From Leptodesmis sichuanensis A121 (lineage in GTDB: Bacteria > Cyanobacteriota > Cyanobacteriia > Leptolyngbyales > Leptolyngbyaceae), in the NCBI RefSeq assembly GCF_021379005.1, contig NZ_CP075171.1:4092001-4156000 (forward strand): a stretch of 64,000 nt of DNA, read 5' to 3'. Every line of letters begins with the position of its first letter. The first letter of the stretch is position 1. Below are positions 17,356-27,675 of this stretch, piece after piece. A program made the translations under genes and the position numbers. The notes under the pieces were generated by a model. The model was not told the origin of the DNA. It saw nothing but the letters and a program-made list of their open reading frames with translations, and did not search any database.

Positions 17356-17775
17356 CTACTCAAATAACCAGGCTTGCACCCGCGCTAAACTTGCCCACTC
17401 CGGCTTGCGGTTTAAACCATCCTGAATGTTTTGTTGCACTTCTTCACGCAGTTCGGGGGCAACCAGAATAATTTGTTGGGTCACCTCAATATGCTGCCGC
17501 ACCCCTTTCTTACCAGCTTCCAGCATGGCCACAGATAAATTAACTCGCGCTTGCGGATCCTGGGGATTCAGCTTGACCGCTTTCTGGGCCGCTTCGTAAG
17601 CTTTGCTGGGTTTATCAGCCAGCAGATATAACCAGGCAAGGCACGTCCAGGCAGCGCTGCTTTTGGGAGCACGATCGCACAACTCTTTGAAGACGGGAAC
17701 GAGGGTATCCGGGCCTTCACCCGCTTTATACCGCTCAACGCCCTGGTCAAAGAGAGATTCTATAGTTTGGGTCAT
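17356..17775 (-). CDS. Tetratricopeptide repeat protein
   Basis: This small soluble protein of about 139 residues has at least two TPR-like units: KSSAAWTCLAWLYLLADKPS followed by KAYEAAQKAVKLNPQDPQA, and ARVNLSVAMLEAGKKG. TPR units mediate protein-protein contacts; partners are unknown. The start is taken at the second Met (MTQTIESLFDQ); an ATG six bases upstream (17781) is equally possible. Hairpin repeat copy B begins 15 bases before the frame start, between this gene and sufA, which reads the same way. Confidence 0.8.
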   Translation of the reverse strand: MTQTIESLFDQGVERYKAGEGPDTLVPVFKELCDRAPKSSAAWTCLAWLYLLADKPSKAYEAAQKAVKLNPQDPQARVNLSVAMLEAGKKGVRQHIEVTQQIILVAPELREEVQQNIQDGLNRKPEWASLARVQAWLFE

Positions 17776-17795
17776 GATCAATCAAAAAAGTTAAT

Positions 17796-17866
17796 AAACC
17801 TTGTCCAAGTCCAGAACCAGAGTTTCTCTGATCGGGAAGCAACCGGTCTCTCGCTGGACTTGGTTT
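17796..17866. repeat. Dispersed ~70-bp hairpin repeat, copy B
   Basis: It has the same architecture as copy A: AAACCTTGTCCAAGTCCAGA ... CTGGACTTGGTTT, with an inner stem around GATCGGGAAGCAACCGGTC. It lies between sufA (upstream in transcription) and the TPR gene. Confidence 0.85.
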
Positions 17867-17910
17867 AAATGGCAGCAGCGAGCACAAGCGCCATCCTTCT
17901 GGAATTCAGC

Positions 17911-18267
17911 CTACGCGGAAAAGGATTTGCCACAGCCACAGGTTTGCTCTGCATTGGGATTGGTGAACTGAAAGCCGCCTCCAATTAAGGCATCGCTGTA
18001 GTCCAACACTAACCCATACAAATAGAGCAGACTCTTGGGGTCGCAGACTACTTTAAACCCGTCGTAATCATACACTTCATCGCTGTCCTGAATGTTGTTG
18101 GGGTCTTCAAAATTCATCGTGTAGGACATTCCGGAGCATCCTCCGCCTCGGACACCAACCCGTAGACAGAGATCCTGTCCTTGTTTTTCCCGTAACATCA
18201 AGACGTGCTTCAATGCCGCATCCGTCATCTGGATGCCACGTTGTTCAGACTGGGCAACTTGAGTCAT
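17911..18267 (-). CDS. sufA: Iron-sulfur cluster assembly A-type carrier (SufA/IscA)
   Basis: This 118-residue A-type carrier receives or transfers Fe-S clusters to apoproteins. The three diagnostic cysteines are Cys44 in GGGCSGMSY and Cys110/Cys112 in the C-terminal TCGCGKSF. The body ([37 protein letters not shown]) matches the family over its full length. The ATG at 18267 is preceded by an AG-rich region (GTTCTAGAG on the coding strand). No other suf or isc genes are nearby. It is flanked on both sides by copies of the ~70-bp hairpin repeat. Confidence 0.93.
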   Translation of the reverse strand: MTQVAQSEQRGIQMTDAALKHVLMLREKQGQDLCLRVGVRGGGCSGMSYTMNFEDPNNIQDSDEVYDYDGFKVVCDPKSLLYLYGLVLDYSDALIGGGFQFTNPNAEQTCGCGKSFSA

Positions 18268-18300
18268 TGTCTCTAGAACTCCTTAGCCAGATACCAAATA

Positions 18301-18369
18301 AAACCTGTTCAAATCCAGAAGTGTAGTTTTTCTTGTAGAAAACTATCGTTTTCTCGCTGAACCTGGTTT
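18301..18369. repeat. Dispersed ~70-bp hairpin repeat, copy C (diverged)
   Basis: A diverged copy: AAACCTGTTCAAATCCAGA ... CTGAACCTGGTTT, keeping the outer arms but with changes on both sides of the stem. It lies just upstream of sufA. Confidence 0.7.
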
Positions 18370-18667
18370 GCTTATCGCAAGTCTCCGCTTATCCATAGTA
18401 TCAAGGATAGATCAGGAATCGTAAGCTGGTAGAAGATGGTATATGGTATGCCTGCTTTTCTGCAGCCGTTTACTTCGGGGTTCAACCGAGTTCAGACGAT
18501 CGCTGTTTCTTGATCAAGAAAAATGCTCCTGCTGGACTTGGACATACTTGAGACCGTGCCGAAAAGTAGTCAGGCAGTAAGATGAAATATCTACCCGTTA
18601 ATTTTGGCGATCGCACCATTATCGGGCTAGACCCTGCTCAGCCTGCCCGTTTTAATTTTTCCTGTTA
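18370..18667. other. Intergenic region upstream of the DUF6930-like gene
   Basis: The spacer separates divergent sufA and the 547-residue protein gene. It holds an ATG-started 28-codon frame (18582-18668) that overlaps the next frame at a TAG/GTG junction; a leader peptide is possible but unsupported. No clear promoter hexamers are seen. Confidence 0.4.
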
Positions 18668-18676
18668 GTGTGCCTT

Positions 18677-20311
18677 ATGACTGCGCTCAATCGTTCTACC
18701 CGCCGCCGCCTCCAGCAACTCAAGCAGATTCCCAATGTGTGGGAGGGCGATCGTCGCCGTTTGATCACCTCTCAGGACTCCGATGTCCTGGATTTGGGAA
18801 GCGGTGAGCCTCCAGAAGGAGACTGTATTCTGTGGGTAGATGGTTCCCAGGGCATGGTGCGAGCGATGGATGTCGTCACCCCCGATAGCGGCCCAGAAGC
18901 GGTGGTGCGGACATTGATTCGGGCTATGGAAAATCCGCATAATCCGGGGATGCCAGCGCGACCCAAAAAAATTGTGGTACGCGATCGGGAACTGCAATTT
19001 TTCCTGAGAGGGGTTCTGCAAGATCTGGATATCACCCTCGACTATGTTCCCGAACTGCCGCTGATCGATGAGATTTTTCGGGGTTTACAGGATGCTATCA
19101 GTACTCGTCCGCCACAACTACCTCCCCAATATGCTGAGGCCCTGCGGGCTAAGGCTTTTGAAATCTGGCAGGATGCTCCCTGGGAAGTGCTGGCTGATCA
19201 TGAGATTATTGCCATTGAACTCAACCAGTGGGATGTGGGCACTCTCTACGCTTCCGTCATGGGTATGTTGGGGATGGAATACGGGGTGCTGCTCTATCGC
19301 TCTCTGGACTCCCTGAAGCAATTCCGGCAACGGGCGATCGCGCAGGAGTCGATCGAACAGATGCAGGAAGCCTTTTTGGGGCAGGATTGCCTGTTCGTCA
19401 CATTTGAAAGTGAAGAGAGTAATGAAGAGTCTCCGCTCATGGGGTTTCGTCCCATGCCTGCTGCCGAGGATGTTGAACCCGTATTTGGCAACCTGCATCC
19501 CCTGGAAGGATTACGCTCCTTCCTGTACGACGAAGAAGCGGCGGCTCTGCTGGTGGGTCTGGAAGCTCTACATCGCTTTATCCGTCAACATCGCCAGAAA
19601 TTTGAAAACGATGCCTTCCCGCCTGTGAGCAGTCGTTACCGGATTCCGTCCCCGGATGATGCTGAAGCTGGGGCTCTCTCAGTGAAGGTGGCAACGATGC
19701 CGGAACTGGCCGAGGAACTGGTGGCAATGGAGGGAGAGGACATTGATCTGAATGGCTTTAATTTCCCAGCGGTGCGAGATGATCTGGTTCCTGAAAACTC
19801 CTTCTTGAGTTTGGGAATGGTGCCATGGGATGTCCTGGAGCTATTACAGAGCGGCGCGGAGTACCATCAGTCTACTTCCGACTTGGTCAAACAGGGAGAT
19901 GGGTTGCCCGTGGTCATGATCCAGACCTCTCGCCCCAAAGCCAAAACCATGATTCAGGAAATTCAGGCGGCGGGCGGCTTAAAGGCTATCTGCTTTAATC
20001 CGGGGGAAGATCCGCTGATGGGCGATCGCTATGATATTGGCCTGTTTCAAACTGGAAACGGCGATCTGCATTTGTTTGGAGAATTTGGCGAAGATGACCC
20101 CACGCACATCGCAGCCCGCAAAAAATGGGATCAACGCTGCAAAAAAACCAAAGGCCATTGTGGGTTGATCATTGCCAAAGGATTAACAGGTGCGGCTCGT
20201 GGCAATCCTCAATTTAAAGACATGGTGGCTTTGTTTGAAACGCGATCGTTGTCCTCCAAAGATCTGGGCTTGGGCACCCTGCAAATGACCATGACGGTTG
20301 ATTGGACTTGA
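18677..20311 (+). CDS. Conserved hypothetical protein, DUF6930-like
   Basis: This soluble, acidic protein of about 544 residues is conserved in cyanobacteria; function is unknown. The N-terminal part (WEGDRRRLITSQDS, CILWVDGSQGMVRAMDVVTP, RPKKIVVRDRELQFFLRGVL) resembles the DUF6930 domain found in proteins of bacterial plasma-like annotations. The middle contains a long helical part (PPQYAEALRAKAFEIWQDAPW) and the C-terminal part ends QRCKKTKGHCGLIIAKGLTG. No catalytic motif or membrane segment is recognised. The start is taken at ATG 18677 (MTALNRSTRRR); GTG 18668 is possible. It is convergent with phoU. Confidence 0.7.
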   Translation: MTALNRSTRRRLQQLKQIPNVWEGDRRRLITSQDSDVLDLGSGEPPEGDCILWVDGSQGMVRAMDVVTPDSGPEAVVRTLIRAMENPHNPGMPARPKKIVVRDRELQFFLRGVLQDLDITLDYVPELPLIDEIFRGLQDAISTRPPQLPPQYAEALRAKAFEIWQDAPWEVLADHEIIAIELNQWDVGTLYASVMGMLGMEYGVLLYRSLDSLKQFRQRAIAQESIEQMQEAFLGQDCLFVTFESEESNEESPLMGFRPMPAAEDVEPVFGNLHPLEGLRSFLYDEEAAALLVGLEALHRFIRQHRQKFENDAFPPVSSRYRIPSPDDAEAGALSVKVATMPELAEELVAMEGEDIDLNGFNFPAVRDDLVPENSFLSLGMVPWDVLELLQSGAEYHQSTSDLVKQGDGLPVVMIQTSRPKAKTMIQEIQAAGGLKAICFNPGEDPLMGDRYDIGLFQTGNGDLHLFGEFGEDDPTHIAARKKWDQRCKKTKGHCGLIIAKGLTGAARGNPQFKDMVALFETRSLSSKDLGLGTLQMTMTVDWT

Positions 20312-20379
20312 TGGCTCTCTCAGCCAGAAAGATAGGGAAGTGACGAGGGCAGATTGCTGGGCGCTTGATCTCTTGCCAG

Positions 20380-21057
20380 TCATCGTTTGCCCGTGACAAT
20401 GTAGGCCACTCGCTTGCCGATATTGGTCGCGTGGTCAGCCATCCGCTCCAGGTAACGAATGATCAGAACCAGCAGCACGATCGGCTCTACTACGCCCTGA
20501 ATGTCTCGTTGTTGGGCCAGCAGTTGATACAGCGTTTTATAATCTAGATCCACGGCATCGTCTCTGACCTTAACGGCTAACCCAGAATCTGCATCCAGGT
20601 CAGAGAGGGCGGCGAGACTGAGAGCCAACATTGCCCGACAGCGATCGCACATCAACTTGATCTGGTTCATGTAGAAGGGGGTGGGATAGGAAAACAGTTG
20701 TAGGGCAATTTCTCCTAAATCCTCAGCATAATCTCCAATGCGTTCCAGATCGCGCACCAGTTGCATCAGCGCACTCAGCAGTCGGAGATCTTGGGCAACG
20801 GGTGACTGCAAAGCAATCAGTGTGACACAGTCCTGTTCAATCTTCCGATAAAGATGGTCAATCTGCTTTTCTTGAGCGGTAATTTGAGCCGGAGCTTCTA
20901 AATCTCGTTCAAACAGGGCTTGCCGTGCCAACCAAAAAGAGTTCTCTACCAGAGCACCCATTCGCAAAACATCCCGTTGGAGTCGCTTGATTTGGCGCTC
21001 AAATTGAGTACGGGTTGATCCTGAGATTTCCAATTTTCCACCAGCATTTTTGCTCAA
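20380..21057 (-). CDS. phoU: Phosphate signalling complex protein
   Basis: This 225-residue all-helical protein has the tandem PhoU repeats. The first repeat carries LRLLSALMQLVRDLERIGDYAEDLGE, read in two pieces (LRLLSALMQLVRDLERIG and DYAEDLGE). The second carries LVLIIRYLERMADHATNIG. The E/DxxxD metal-binding signatures (ERIGDYAED, ERMADHATN) are intact. PhoU links the Pst phosphate transporter to the PhoR-type histidine kinase and represses the Pho response when phosphate is sufficient. No pst or pho regulatory genes are adjacent. The ATG at 21057 begins MSKNAGGKLEIS; the family homology starts near residue 15. Confidence 0.92.
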   Translation of the reverse strand: MSKNAGGKLEISGSTRTQFERQIKRLQRDVLRMGALVENSFWLARQALFERDLEAPAQITAQEKQIDHLYRKIEQDCVTLIALQSPVAQDLRLLSALMQLVRDLERIGDYAEDLGEIALQLFSYPTPFYMNQIKLMCDRCRAMLALSLAALSDLDADSGLAVKVRDDAVDLDYKTLYQLLAQQRDIQGVVEPIVLLVLIIRYLERMADHATNIGKRVAYIVTGKR

Positions 21058-21221
21058 TGCTTCAGTCCTAACTCATAAAACAATCGTTAACAGGTTCGTC
21101 CTTACAAGTATATAAATCCTGAATCGAAAATACCTTGATCTTCCAGAACACATATTCGATTTCACCTCAGTAGAGTATTGTAACTAGCAGTCTTTTCACG
21201 GATGTCGTTCGGCCTCAGCTC

Positions 21222-22070
21222 ATGCACTATCCTGCCTCCATGCCTTCGTTGTTTACCCAATTACAGAATCGTTTTCCCAGCAGCACCTTGGTCACGGAAC
21301 TCATACAAGTCCAGGAAGGCCAGTATGTGGTTCGCGCTCTGGTACAGGCTGGAGGAACTATCTTAACTACGGCAATGGCGGCGGCTCCCACGATCGAGCA
21401 AGCCGAGGATCGAGCCAGAGTAAGAGTCTTAGCGGTATTAGGGATCGCGATCGAAGCGGGAGGAACCGCATTGCCAGATATACCATCGCTGCTGAATGGG
21501 CCGAATTCACGCCACCAGTCATTCGAGACAGAAAGCCGCTTCTCACTACCGATCCAGGCGGCTTCCCCAGCAGAGGTCAGGCAGGAAGAACAGCCACCTC
21601 TACCCACTTACAAACCACTGGAAACCATTACGCCTCTCGCCACAGGTGAGGATTTTGATTTCTCAGATCAGGTTACTGAGCCACCGGAAGGGGGTTCTGA
21701 AGAGTTCAGTGAGGTGTATGACAGCAGTGATGAGTATGCAGTCCAAGAGTTTCCCCTACCCATTCCTGAGCCTTCCCCACGCTCAGTCACCAATAAGACC
21801 AGTTCTAAACCTCCTGTCGATCGTCCTGCCCCAGCCAAACCAGCCAAACCAGAACCAGCGATCGCCCCGACTCCCGAAGAACCGGAAGACCTCTCGTCTC
21901 TCATTGCTCTGACCGACATTGAGATGGATCGAATTGGTTGGACAAAACAGGAAGGACGGGACTATCTGAAGCGTACCTACCGCAAATCAACTCGCCAAAA
22001 GCTGGAAGTTGACGAGTTGATGGACTTTTTGAACTACCTCAGGGCATTACCGTCGGCAAATGGACTGTAA
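21222..22070 (+). CDS. Conserved cyanobacterial protein with N-terminal Rad52/DdrA-like segment
   Basis: This 282-residue protein has two conserved ends joined by a long Pro/Glu/Ser-rich linker (about residues 95-215). The N terminus (LFTQLQNRFPSSTLVTELI, YVVRALVQAGG, TIEQAEDRARVRVLAVLGI) recalls single-strand-annealing proteins of the Rad52/DdrA type in its AEDRA-R-L-LGI signature; this is a weak inference. The C terminus (IALTDIEMDRIGWTKQEG, YLKRTYRKSTRQKL, DELMDFLNYLRALP) is a compact helical module I know from cyanobacterial hypotheticals. The start may be ATG 21222 or ATG 21240 (MPSLFTQ). It is convergent with clpP across a strong inverted repeat. Confidence 0.65.
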   Translation: MHYPASMPSLFTQLQNRFPSSTLVTELIQVQEGQYVVRALVQAGGTILTTAMAAAPTIEQAEDRARVRVLAVLGIAIEAGGTALPDIPSLLNGPNSRHQSFETESRFSLPIQAASPAEVRQEEQPPLPTYKPLETITPLATGEDFDFSDQVTEPPEGGSEEFSEVYDSSDEYAVQEFPLPIPEPSPRSVTNKTSSKPPVDRPAPAKPAKPEPAIAPTPEEPEDLSSLIALTDIEMDRIGWTKQEGRDYLKRTYRKSTRQKLEVDELMDFLNYLRALPSANGL

Positions 22071-22076
22071 AAGGTC

Positions 22077-22128
22077 AAGTTTTAAGTTTTGAGTTAAATT
22101 GACAACTTAAAACTCAAAACTTAAAACT
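22077..22128. terminator. Long AT-rich inverted repeat between convergent genes
   Basis: AAGTTTTAAGTTTTGAGTT (22077-22095) is inverted as AACTCAAAACTTAAAACT (22111-22128) around a 15-base loop, 18 of 18 paired positions matching. Placed between the stops of the 282-residue protein gene and clpP, it is a good candidate bidirectional terminator. The AAAACTTAAAACTC words also resemble STRR repeats. Confidence 0.7.
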
Positions 22129-22137
22129 CGTCACTTG

Positions 22138-22821
22138 CTACGCTGCGATCGGTCGGGTGGCAGAAGGACGGCGATCGATCACCTGATCAATTAACCCGTA
22201 GTCTCTAGCCTCCTCGGCGGACATGAAAAAGTCACGCTCGGTGTCTTCCTGGATGCGTTCCAGGGGTTGTCCAGTGTGATCGGCCAGTAATTCATTCAGC
22301 CGTTGTTTGTGGTACAGAATTTCCTTGGCCTGAATCTCAATATCCGTAGCCTGACCTTGAGCGCCCCCTAACGGCTGGTGAATCATAATCCGAGAATGGG
22401 GCAGGCTCATGCGCTTGCCTTTGGTACCTGCACTCAGCAGAAAGGCTCCCATACTGGCTGCTAACCCTAAACAGATGGTGCAAACATCAGGGCGAATTTG
22501 TTTCATGGTGTCAAAAATACCCATTCCCGCTGTTACAGAACCTCCAGGGGAATTGATGTACAGGTAAATGTCTTTCTCCGGATCTTCAGCATCCAGGAAC
22601 AGCAGTTGAGCAACCACCAGGTTTGCCAGGTCGGAATCAATTTGCTGCCCCAGGAAAACAATTCTTTCCCGCAGGAGGCGAGAGTAAATATCAAAGGCAC
22701 GTTCGCCTCGACCAGACTGTTCAATAACGGTGGGAATCATGGACTGACTGTGTTGAGTGAGTTTTCCCCATTCTACCCACTGGTTACGGTTCACTTCATC
22801 CAAATCATTTGACTCTGACAA
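22138..22821 (-). CDS. clpP: ATP-dependent Clp protease proteolytic subunit
   Basis: This serine peptidase subunit of the Clp complex degrades substrates unfolded by ClpC or ClpX. Catalytic Ser123 is in [11 protein letters not shown] and His148 in [10 protein letters not shown]; the catalytic Asp is expected in the following helix region. The frame is 227 residues. Homology begins at about residue 28 ([20 protein letters not shown]), so the ATG at 22740 may be the real start, giving 200 residues, a normal ClpP length. Active-site residues are intact, so this is not a ClpR paralogue. It is divergent from the tamB-like gene with only about 50 bases between the ATG codons if the long form is used. 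Confidence 0.95.
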   Translation of the reverse strand: MSESNDLDEVNRNQWVEWGKLTQHSQSMIPTVIEQSGRGERAFDIYSRLLRERIVFLGQQIDSDLANLVVAQLLFLDAEDPEKDIYLYINSPGGSVTAGMGIFDTMKQIRPDVCTICLGLAASMGAFLLSAGTKGKRMSLPHSRIMIHQPLGGAQGQATDIEIQAKEILYHKQRLNELLADHTGQPLERIQEDTERDFFMSAEEARDYGLIDQVIDRRPSATRPIAA

Positions 22822-22874
22822 GAAAATTAGTAGTGTAGACGGTATATTTTCTCCTGTAGCCTTCCTACACCTCC

Positions 22875-25800
22875 ATGACTCAAATCCCCCCTCCAGATCG
22901 GGAACCCAATTCAGAACCTGTTTCCCCTACTCGTCGCAGACAATGGCGACGGGTGGTGGTTCCTGTCGGGTTGGGGTTACTGGCTGGAACTGGGGCAGTT
23001 GCCTGGTGGGGTTGGAATTTTGTCAAGGAGCAACTTCCACCGATCGTGGCGAAAAATCTCAGTGAAACCCTGAATCGTCCGGTGAAAGTCGGCAAGGTGG
23101 AGGGGTTGGGGTTGAACGGTATTCGGTTAGGGCCTTCCTCGATTCCACCAACGGCCAATGATACCGATCGGGCAACGGTGGAAGCGGTGGAAGCATCTTT
23201 TAATCCGCTGCAAACTTTGCTCACCCGGAAGTTGGCACTGGATGTCACCCTGATCAAACCTGACATTTTTTTGGAGCAACAAAAGGACGGATGGATTACA
23301 ACCCGGCTGAAGCAACAAGAGGAAGAAGGTTTTATTGAACTGAAAACGATGCGGGCCAGAGAGGGCACCGTTGAGTTACTGGCTTTGGGAAAAACTGCAG
23401 GGAAGCGATCGCCAGTGATCTTGAATCAGGTCAATGGCAAAGTCGATTTCCTGGATAAGAACAAACGATTCGTGTATGAACTGGCGGCTCGATCGGCAAC
23501 GGGTGGGGATCTGGATCTGAAAGGAGAATCCCGGCTGCCCTCTCAAGACACAAAGCTGCAGGTGCGAGCTAATAATTTGTTGTTAGCTGAAGTTGGCCGC
23601 CTGCTCAATCTTCCCTTTGACTTCCCCAAGGGGCGTGGTGGCGGCAACCTCACAGTAGAACTGAGTCCTAATGTTAAGTTTCCACCCATCTACGGCACGG
23701 CTCAGTTTACCGATACCACGATGGTAATTCCCCAGGTGCCACAGCCATTTACTAAAGCAACAGGGAAATTGCAGTTTCGGGGAGAAACCCTTCAGCTAGA
23801 TAACGTGAATGCTTTTTATGGCAAAGCGCAAGGGGTAGCCAATGGCACGATCGAGCTAGGCAAATCCATTAATCTGGCTGTTAAAGTCAAACCCACCAGC
23901 CTCCCTGATCTGGCAAAAACCTTGAAACTGACGCTGCCTGTTCCGGTGAGCGGTGAAGTAACGGCTGACTTAAAGGTGACTGGCCCCCAGGAAAAACCTA
24001 TTCTCAGTGGAGTGGCCCGCAGTACGAAGCCGGGTCGCATCGATCGCATCGACGTGAGCCAATACAGTACCGCCTTCAAGCTGGATACAGGGGCGGAAGA
24101 AATTTTAATTCAGGAGGTGCAGGTAACTCCTACCGCCGGAGGGCGGGTTACTGGAGGAGGCCGTATTGACCTGGGGAACAAAAATGCTGCAGGCAAATTG
24201 GATCCTAAGCTGGCCTTTAACTTCCTGGTCGCCAGTGTGCCGGGAGATCCGATTGCGGCGGGCTACAATAACGGCAATCCGCCCCCCGTCAAGATTGGCC
24301 CTGTCAGTGCGATCGCTGAAGTTTCGGGAACGGCCAGTGCACCACAAACCTTTGTTCGCTGGCAGGCTCCTGACGCTACTTATGCAGGTGCCGGTGAGAT
24401 CTCGATCGCCAACGGGATAATCACTCTAAAGAATACGTCCTTTAACGTCGCAGGCGGCACGGCCAAAGTGGAAGGGGTAGCGGTCAATGGACTGTGGCGC
24501 GGTGTACTCACGGCCAGTGGCATCCCCTTAAGTCGCTTCTCCCCAGATTTAAAGGGATTATTCAGTGGTCAGTTCACAGCGTCTGGCTCCCTGTCTTCCT
24601 TCAGTCCTGCCAACATTCAGGCTCAGGGAACGGCCCGCTTCTCTGAAGGGATTTCCTTATTGCAAGGCCCTTTAGTTGCCCAGGCCCGCTGGAATGGTGA
24701 GAAGCTGTTATTGCAGCAAGCCACTGCACCCGGATTTAGTGCCGATGGAACGATCGCCCTCAATTTTGCAGGGACTCCATCCGTAACCGGGATAGATTTG
24801 AACGTTCGCCTCAGTGACTTCAACTTGCAAGCAGTGGCTGGTCGCTTGCCGGGAAATGTCCGAGCTTCCGGTAGGGCTGATTTTGCGGGACGGGTGACGG
24901 GAACTCCGGTGGCTCCTCGCGTGGATGGCAATCTGGCCCTGAAAAACTTTGTGTTGAACGATGTCGCCTTTGATCCCTACCTGCAGGGTCGAGTACAGTA
25001 CGGGCCGGGGGTAAGACTGGATTTACGAGGAGAGCGCGATCGGATTGCCGCCGTGTTAGATTCCCAATTTCGTCCTATTGCCTTCGATATTCGGCGAGCA
25101 GATGCTTTTGCCCAAGGGCGCACCCAGAACGGCCTCTTGCTGACTCAGATTGGCAATTTTCCGCTGGAATTACTCCAGGGATTTGGGTTCCCTCCCCAGT
25201 ATGCACCCAGTGGCCAGTTAAGCGGCAATCTGGCAATTAATTGGGATCGACGAACCGCAAATGGGGATATCACTGTTTTGCAACCAGGCTTGGGATACTA
25301 TCGTGCGAATCAATTTAGTGGTCAGATCAGCTTCGCGAATGGCGTGGTGACCCTAACCAATGGTCAACTGCATCGGGGCAATACCCTGCTTCAGATCGCG
25401 GCCACCGCTAACCTGACCGGAGGATTGGAGGCCAAGAGTCAGATCAATGTGGTCAGGGGAGAAGTGCAGGATGTGCTGGAAACCTTGCAATTTTTTGACT
25501 TACAGGACTTTCAGCACGGCCTCCACCCCCCCAACTACGGCACGATCGCCGATTTAAAAACCGTTCCGATTGACATGATCAGGGTGCCGATTCAGGATCA
25601 GTTGCGTCGGATCACCGAGATTGCAAAGCTCCTGGCTCAGATCCAAAAAGAGCGGGAAGATGCGCCACTTCCTCCCTTGCGAGAGCTGAACGGCCAATTT
25701 ACAGGCACGATTAACACCACCATTTCCTCCAAAACGGGAATCAAGGCGGACTTCAATCTGCAAGGTGAGGACTTTGAATGGGGGCGCTTTTCGGCCAAGC

Positions 25801-27635
25801 AAGTGGTGGCGATCGGCACGTTTGACAATACAAATGGCCTTACCTTCCTACCCCTGCGCTTACAGTCTGACGATGCCGTCATTGCCTTTTCGGGGCAGGT
25901 GTTAGGGAAGCAACAATCAGGACAGTTGCGAGTGGAAAACTTCCCCGTTGACCAGTTGAAAGCCGTAGTCGCTCTACCCTTTAAAGTTGAAGGACTGCTG
26001 AATGCGACGGCAACCCTTTCTGGCAGTTTTGACAATCCCCAGGTTGTTGGTTCTCTGAATCTGGTAAATGGGGTACTCAACGATACGCCTGTCCAATCAG
26101 CCCGAGGCAACTTTACCTATGCCAATGCTCGCCTGGATTTCACCAGTACGTTGGCCGTGGTAGAACCAGAGCCGCTATATCTTGTGGGCAGCATTCCCCT
26201 CAAGCTGCCATTTGCCAGTGTGTCTCCAGCCAGTGATGCCATCCGTCTAGACATCAACGTCAAGAATGAGGGACTGGCTCTGCTGAACGTCTTTACAGAT
26301 CAGGTTAGTTGGGTGGATGGCCAGGGTGAGGTGAGTGTTCAGGTACGGGGAACGTTAACCAACCCGATCGCCAACGGGATTGCCAGAGTAGACAATGCCA
26401 CGCTCAAAGCCAAAGCTCTTCCAGATCCGCTCACCAATGTCACTGGAAGCGCTCAGTTTGATGCCGATCGCATTCGGGTGGAGCGCTTGCAAGGGGCGTT
26501 TAGTGACGGCAAGATTGCCGCGGCTGGTGTCATTCCCCTGGCAAACCCCCTGGCCACTACCGATCCGGATGTACAAAACCCATTATCCGTAGCTTTAGAG
26601 CAGATTCGCCTGAATTTGAAAGGGGTTTACCAGGGCGGGGTTAATGGCAACGTTACAGTGACGGGGACGGCTCTCAATCCAGTTCTCGGTGGCAAAGTAG
26701 TCCTGAGCCAGGGACAAATCTTCCTCCCAGATCAGACCCAAACGGCTGCAGCACCAGGAACGGGGGGCCAACAAAACGCCGCGATCGAGTTTGCAGGCTT
26801 ACAGTTGGAACTGGGCCGAGGAGTTACGATTACCCAGCCTCCGCTGCTTAGGTTTGCTGCCACAGGTAATTTGGAAATTAATGGCAGCTTGAGTGATTTA
26901 CAACCGCAAGGCACGATTCGGCTCCTATCTGGGCAAATCAACTTGTTTACTACTCAATTCACGTTGGAACGGGGCTATCCACAAACAGCCACCTTTACTC
27001 CTGCCTACAAACTGGATCCAGAACTCAATGTCCGGATGATTGCCCTGGTTTCCGAGGTCATCAATCGTCGCCAACCTACAGCCCTCAGTTCCTCTGAAAT
27101 TCTCGATATCCCGACTCCAGCAACCAGTTTGGGATCTTTGCAAACAGTACGGGTGCGGGCGGAAGTACGGGGGTTAGCCAGCCGTTTGTCTGAAAACCTC
27201 AAATTATCGAGTAGTCCACCCCGGAGTGAAGAGGAAATTGTGGCCCTGATTGGGGGCAGCTTTATTGATACTCTCGGTAGAGATCCGTTATCCGGGGTCG
27301 CCAGTCTGGCAGGCTCAGCATTGCTGAATAATGTTCAAACATTCATTGGCCGAGCATTAGGGTTGAGCGAGTTTCGGCTTTTCCCCACCTACAGCAGTGA
27401 AAATAACAATAGTCGGGGAAGCACAGCAACAACAACTTCAACGCTGGGATTGGCTGCAGAAGCGGCGATCGATATTACCCCTGCCCTCTCTGTCACCTTA
27501 CTCAAAGTATTAACCAACAATCAGGCTGCGCAAATTGGTTTGCGTTATCGCATCAACGACAACTTACTATTGCGCGGTTCAACCGATTTTTCAGGAGACT
27601 CTAGAGCCACGCTGGAATACGAAGCAAGATTTTAG
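22875..27635 (+). CDS. tamB: TamB/TIC236-like translocation and assembly module protein (DUF490)
   Basis: This 1586-residue protein has a cytoplasmic N terminus rich in Arg ([14 protein letters not shown]), one membrane anchor ([15 protein letters not shown]) and a very long beta-rich periplasmic body. The C-terminal DUF490 domain is recognised by [38 protein letters not shown] and the final [20 protein letters not shown]. TamB works with Omp85 proteins in outer-membrane biogenesis or bulk lipid transport; the plastid homologue is TIC236. Internal repeats of 20-30 residues (for example [20 protein letters not shown]) agree with the beta-taco fold. The ATG at 22875 fits the anchor position. 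It is convergent with hflX. Confidence 0.92.
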   Translation: MTQIPPPDREPNSEPVSPTRRRQWRRVVVPVGLGLLAGTGAVAWWGWNFVKEQLPPIVAKNLSETLNRPVKVGKVEGLGLNGIRLGPSSIPPTANDTDRATVEAVEASFNPLQTLLTRKLALDVTLIKPDIFLEQQKDGWITTRLKQQEEEGFIELKTMRAREGTVELLALGKTAGKRSPVILNQVNGKVDFLDKNKRFVYELAARSATGGDLDLKGESRLPSQDTKLQVRANNLLLAEVGRLLNLPFDFPKGRGGGNLTVELSPNVKFPPIYGTAQFTDTTMVIPQVPQPFTKATGKLQFRGETLQLDNVNAFYGKAQGVANGTIELGKSINLAVKVKPTSLPDLAKTLKLTLPVPVSGEVTADLKVTGPQEKPILSGVARSTKPGRIDRIDVSQYSTAFKLDTGAEEILIQEVQVTPTAGGRVTGGGRIDLGNKNAAGKLDPKLAFNFLVASVPGDPIAAGYNNGNPPPVKIGPVSAIAEVSGTASAPQTFVRWQAPDATYAGAGEISIANGIITLKNTSFNVAGGTAKVEGVAVNGLWRGVLTASGIPLSRFSPDLKGLFSGQFTASGSLSSFSPANIQAQGTARFSEGISLLQGPLVAQARWNGEKLLLQQATAPGFSADGTIALNFAGTPSVTGIDLNVRLSDFNLQAVAGRLPGNVRASGRADFAGRVTGTPVAPRVDGNLALKNFVLNDVAFDPYLQGRVQYGPGVRLDLRGERDRIAAVLDSQFRPIAFDIRRADAFAQGRTQNGLLLTQIGNFPLELLQGFGFPPQYAPSGQLSGNLAINWDRRTANGDITVLQPGLGYYRANQFSGQISFANGVVTLTNGQLHRGNTLLQIAATANLTGGLEAKSQINVVRGEVQDVLETLQFFDLQDFQHGLHPPNYGTIADLKTVPIDMIRVPIQDQLRRITEIAKLLAQIQKEREDAPLPPLRELNGQFTGTINTTISSKTGIKADFNLQGEDFEWGRFSAKQVVAIGTFDNTNGLTFLPLRLQSDDAVIAFSGQVLGKQQSGQLRVENFPVDQLKAVVALPFKVEGLLNATATLSGSFDNPQVVGSLNLVNGVLNDTPVQSARGNFTYANARLDFTSTLAVVEPEPLYLVGSIPLKLPFASVSPASDAIRLDINVKNEGLALLNVFTDQVSWVDGQGEVSVQVRGTLTNPIANGIARVDNATLKAKALPDPLTNVTGSAQFDADRIRVERLQGAFSDGKIAAAGVIPLANPLATTDPDVQNPLSVALEQIRLNLKGVYQGGVNGNVTVTGTALNPVLGGKVVLSQGQIFLPDQTQTAAAPGTGGQQNAAIEFAGLQLELGRGVTITQPPLLRFAATGNLEINGSLSDLQPQGTIRLLSGQINLFTTQFTLERGYPQTATFTPAYKLDPELNVRMIALVSEVINRRQPTALSSSEILDIPTPATSLGSLQTVRVRAEVRGLASRLSENLKLSSSPPRSEEEIVALIGGSFIDTLGRDPLSGVASLAGSALLNNVQTFIGRALGLSEFRLFPTYSSENNNSRGSTATTTSTLGLAAEAAIDITPALSVTLLKVLTNNQAAQIGLRYRINDNLLLRGSTDFSGDSRATLEYEARF

Positions 27636-27675
27636 CAAGTGTACAGGCAGGCTTAGTAATTCACGCTTGACCCTG

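Noticed and set aside
18582-18668. 28-codon ATG frame just before the DUF6930-like gene
   Set aside because: Overlap of TAG with GTG is suggestive of a leader peptide, but no ribosome binding site or conservation can be shown.
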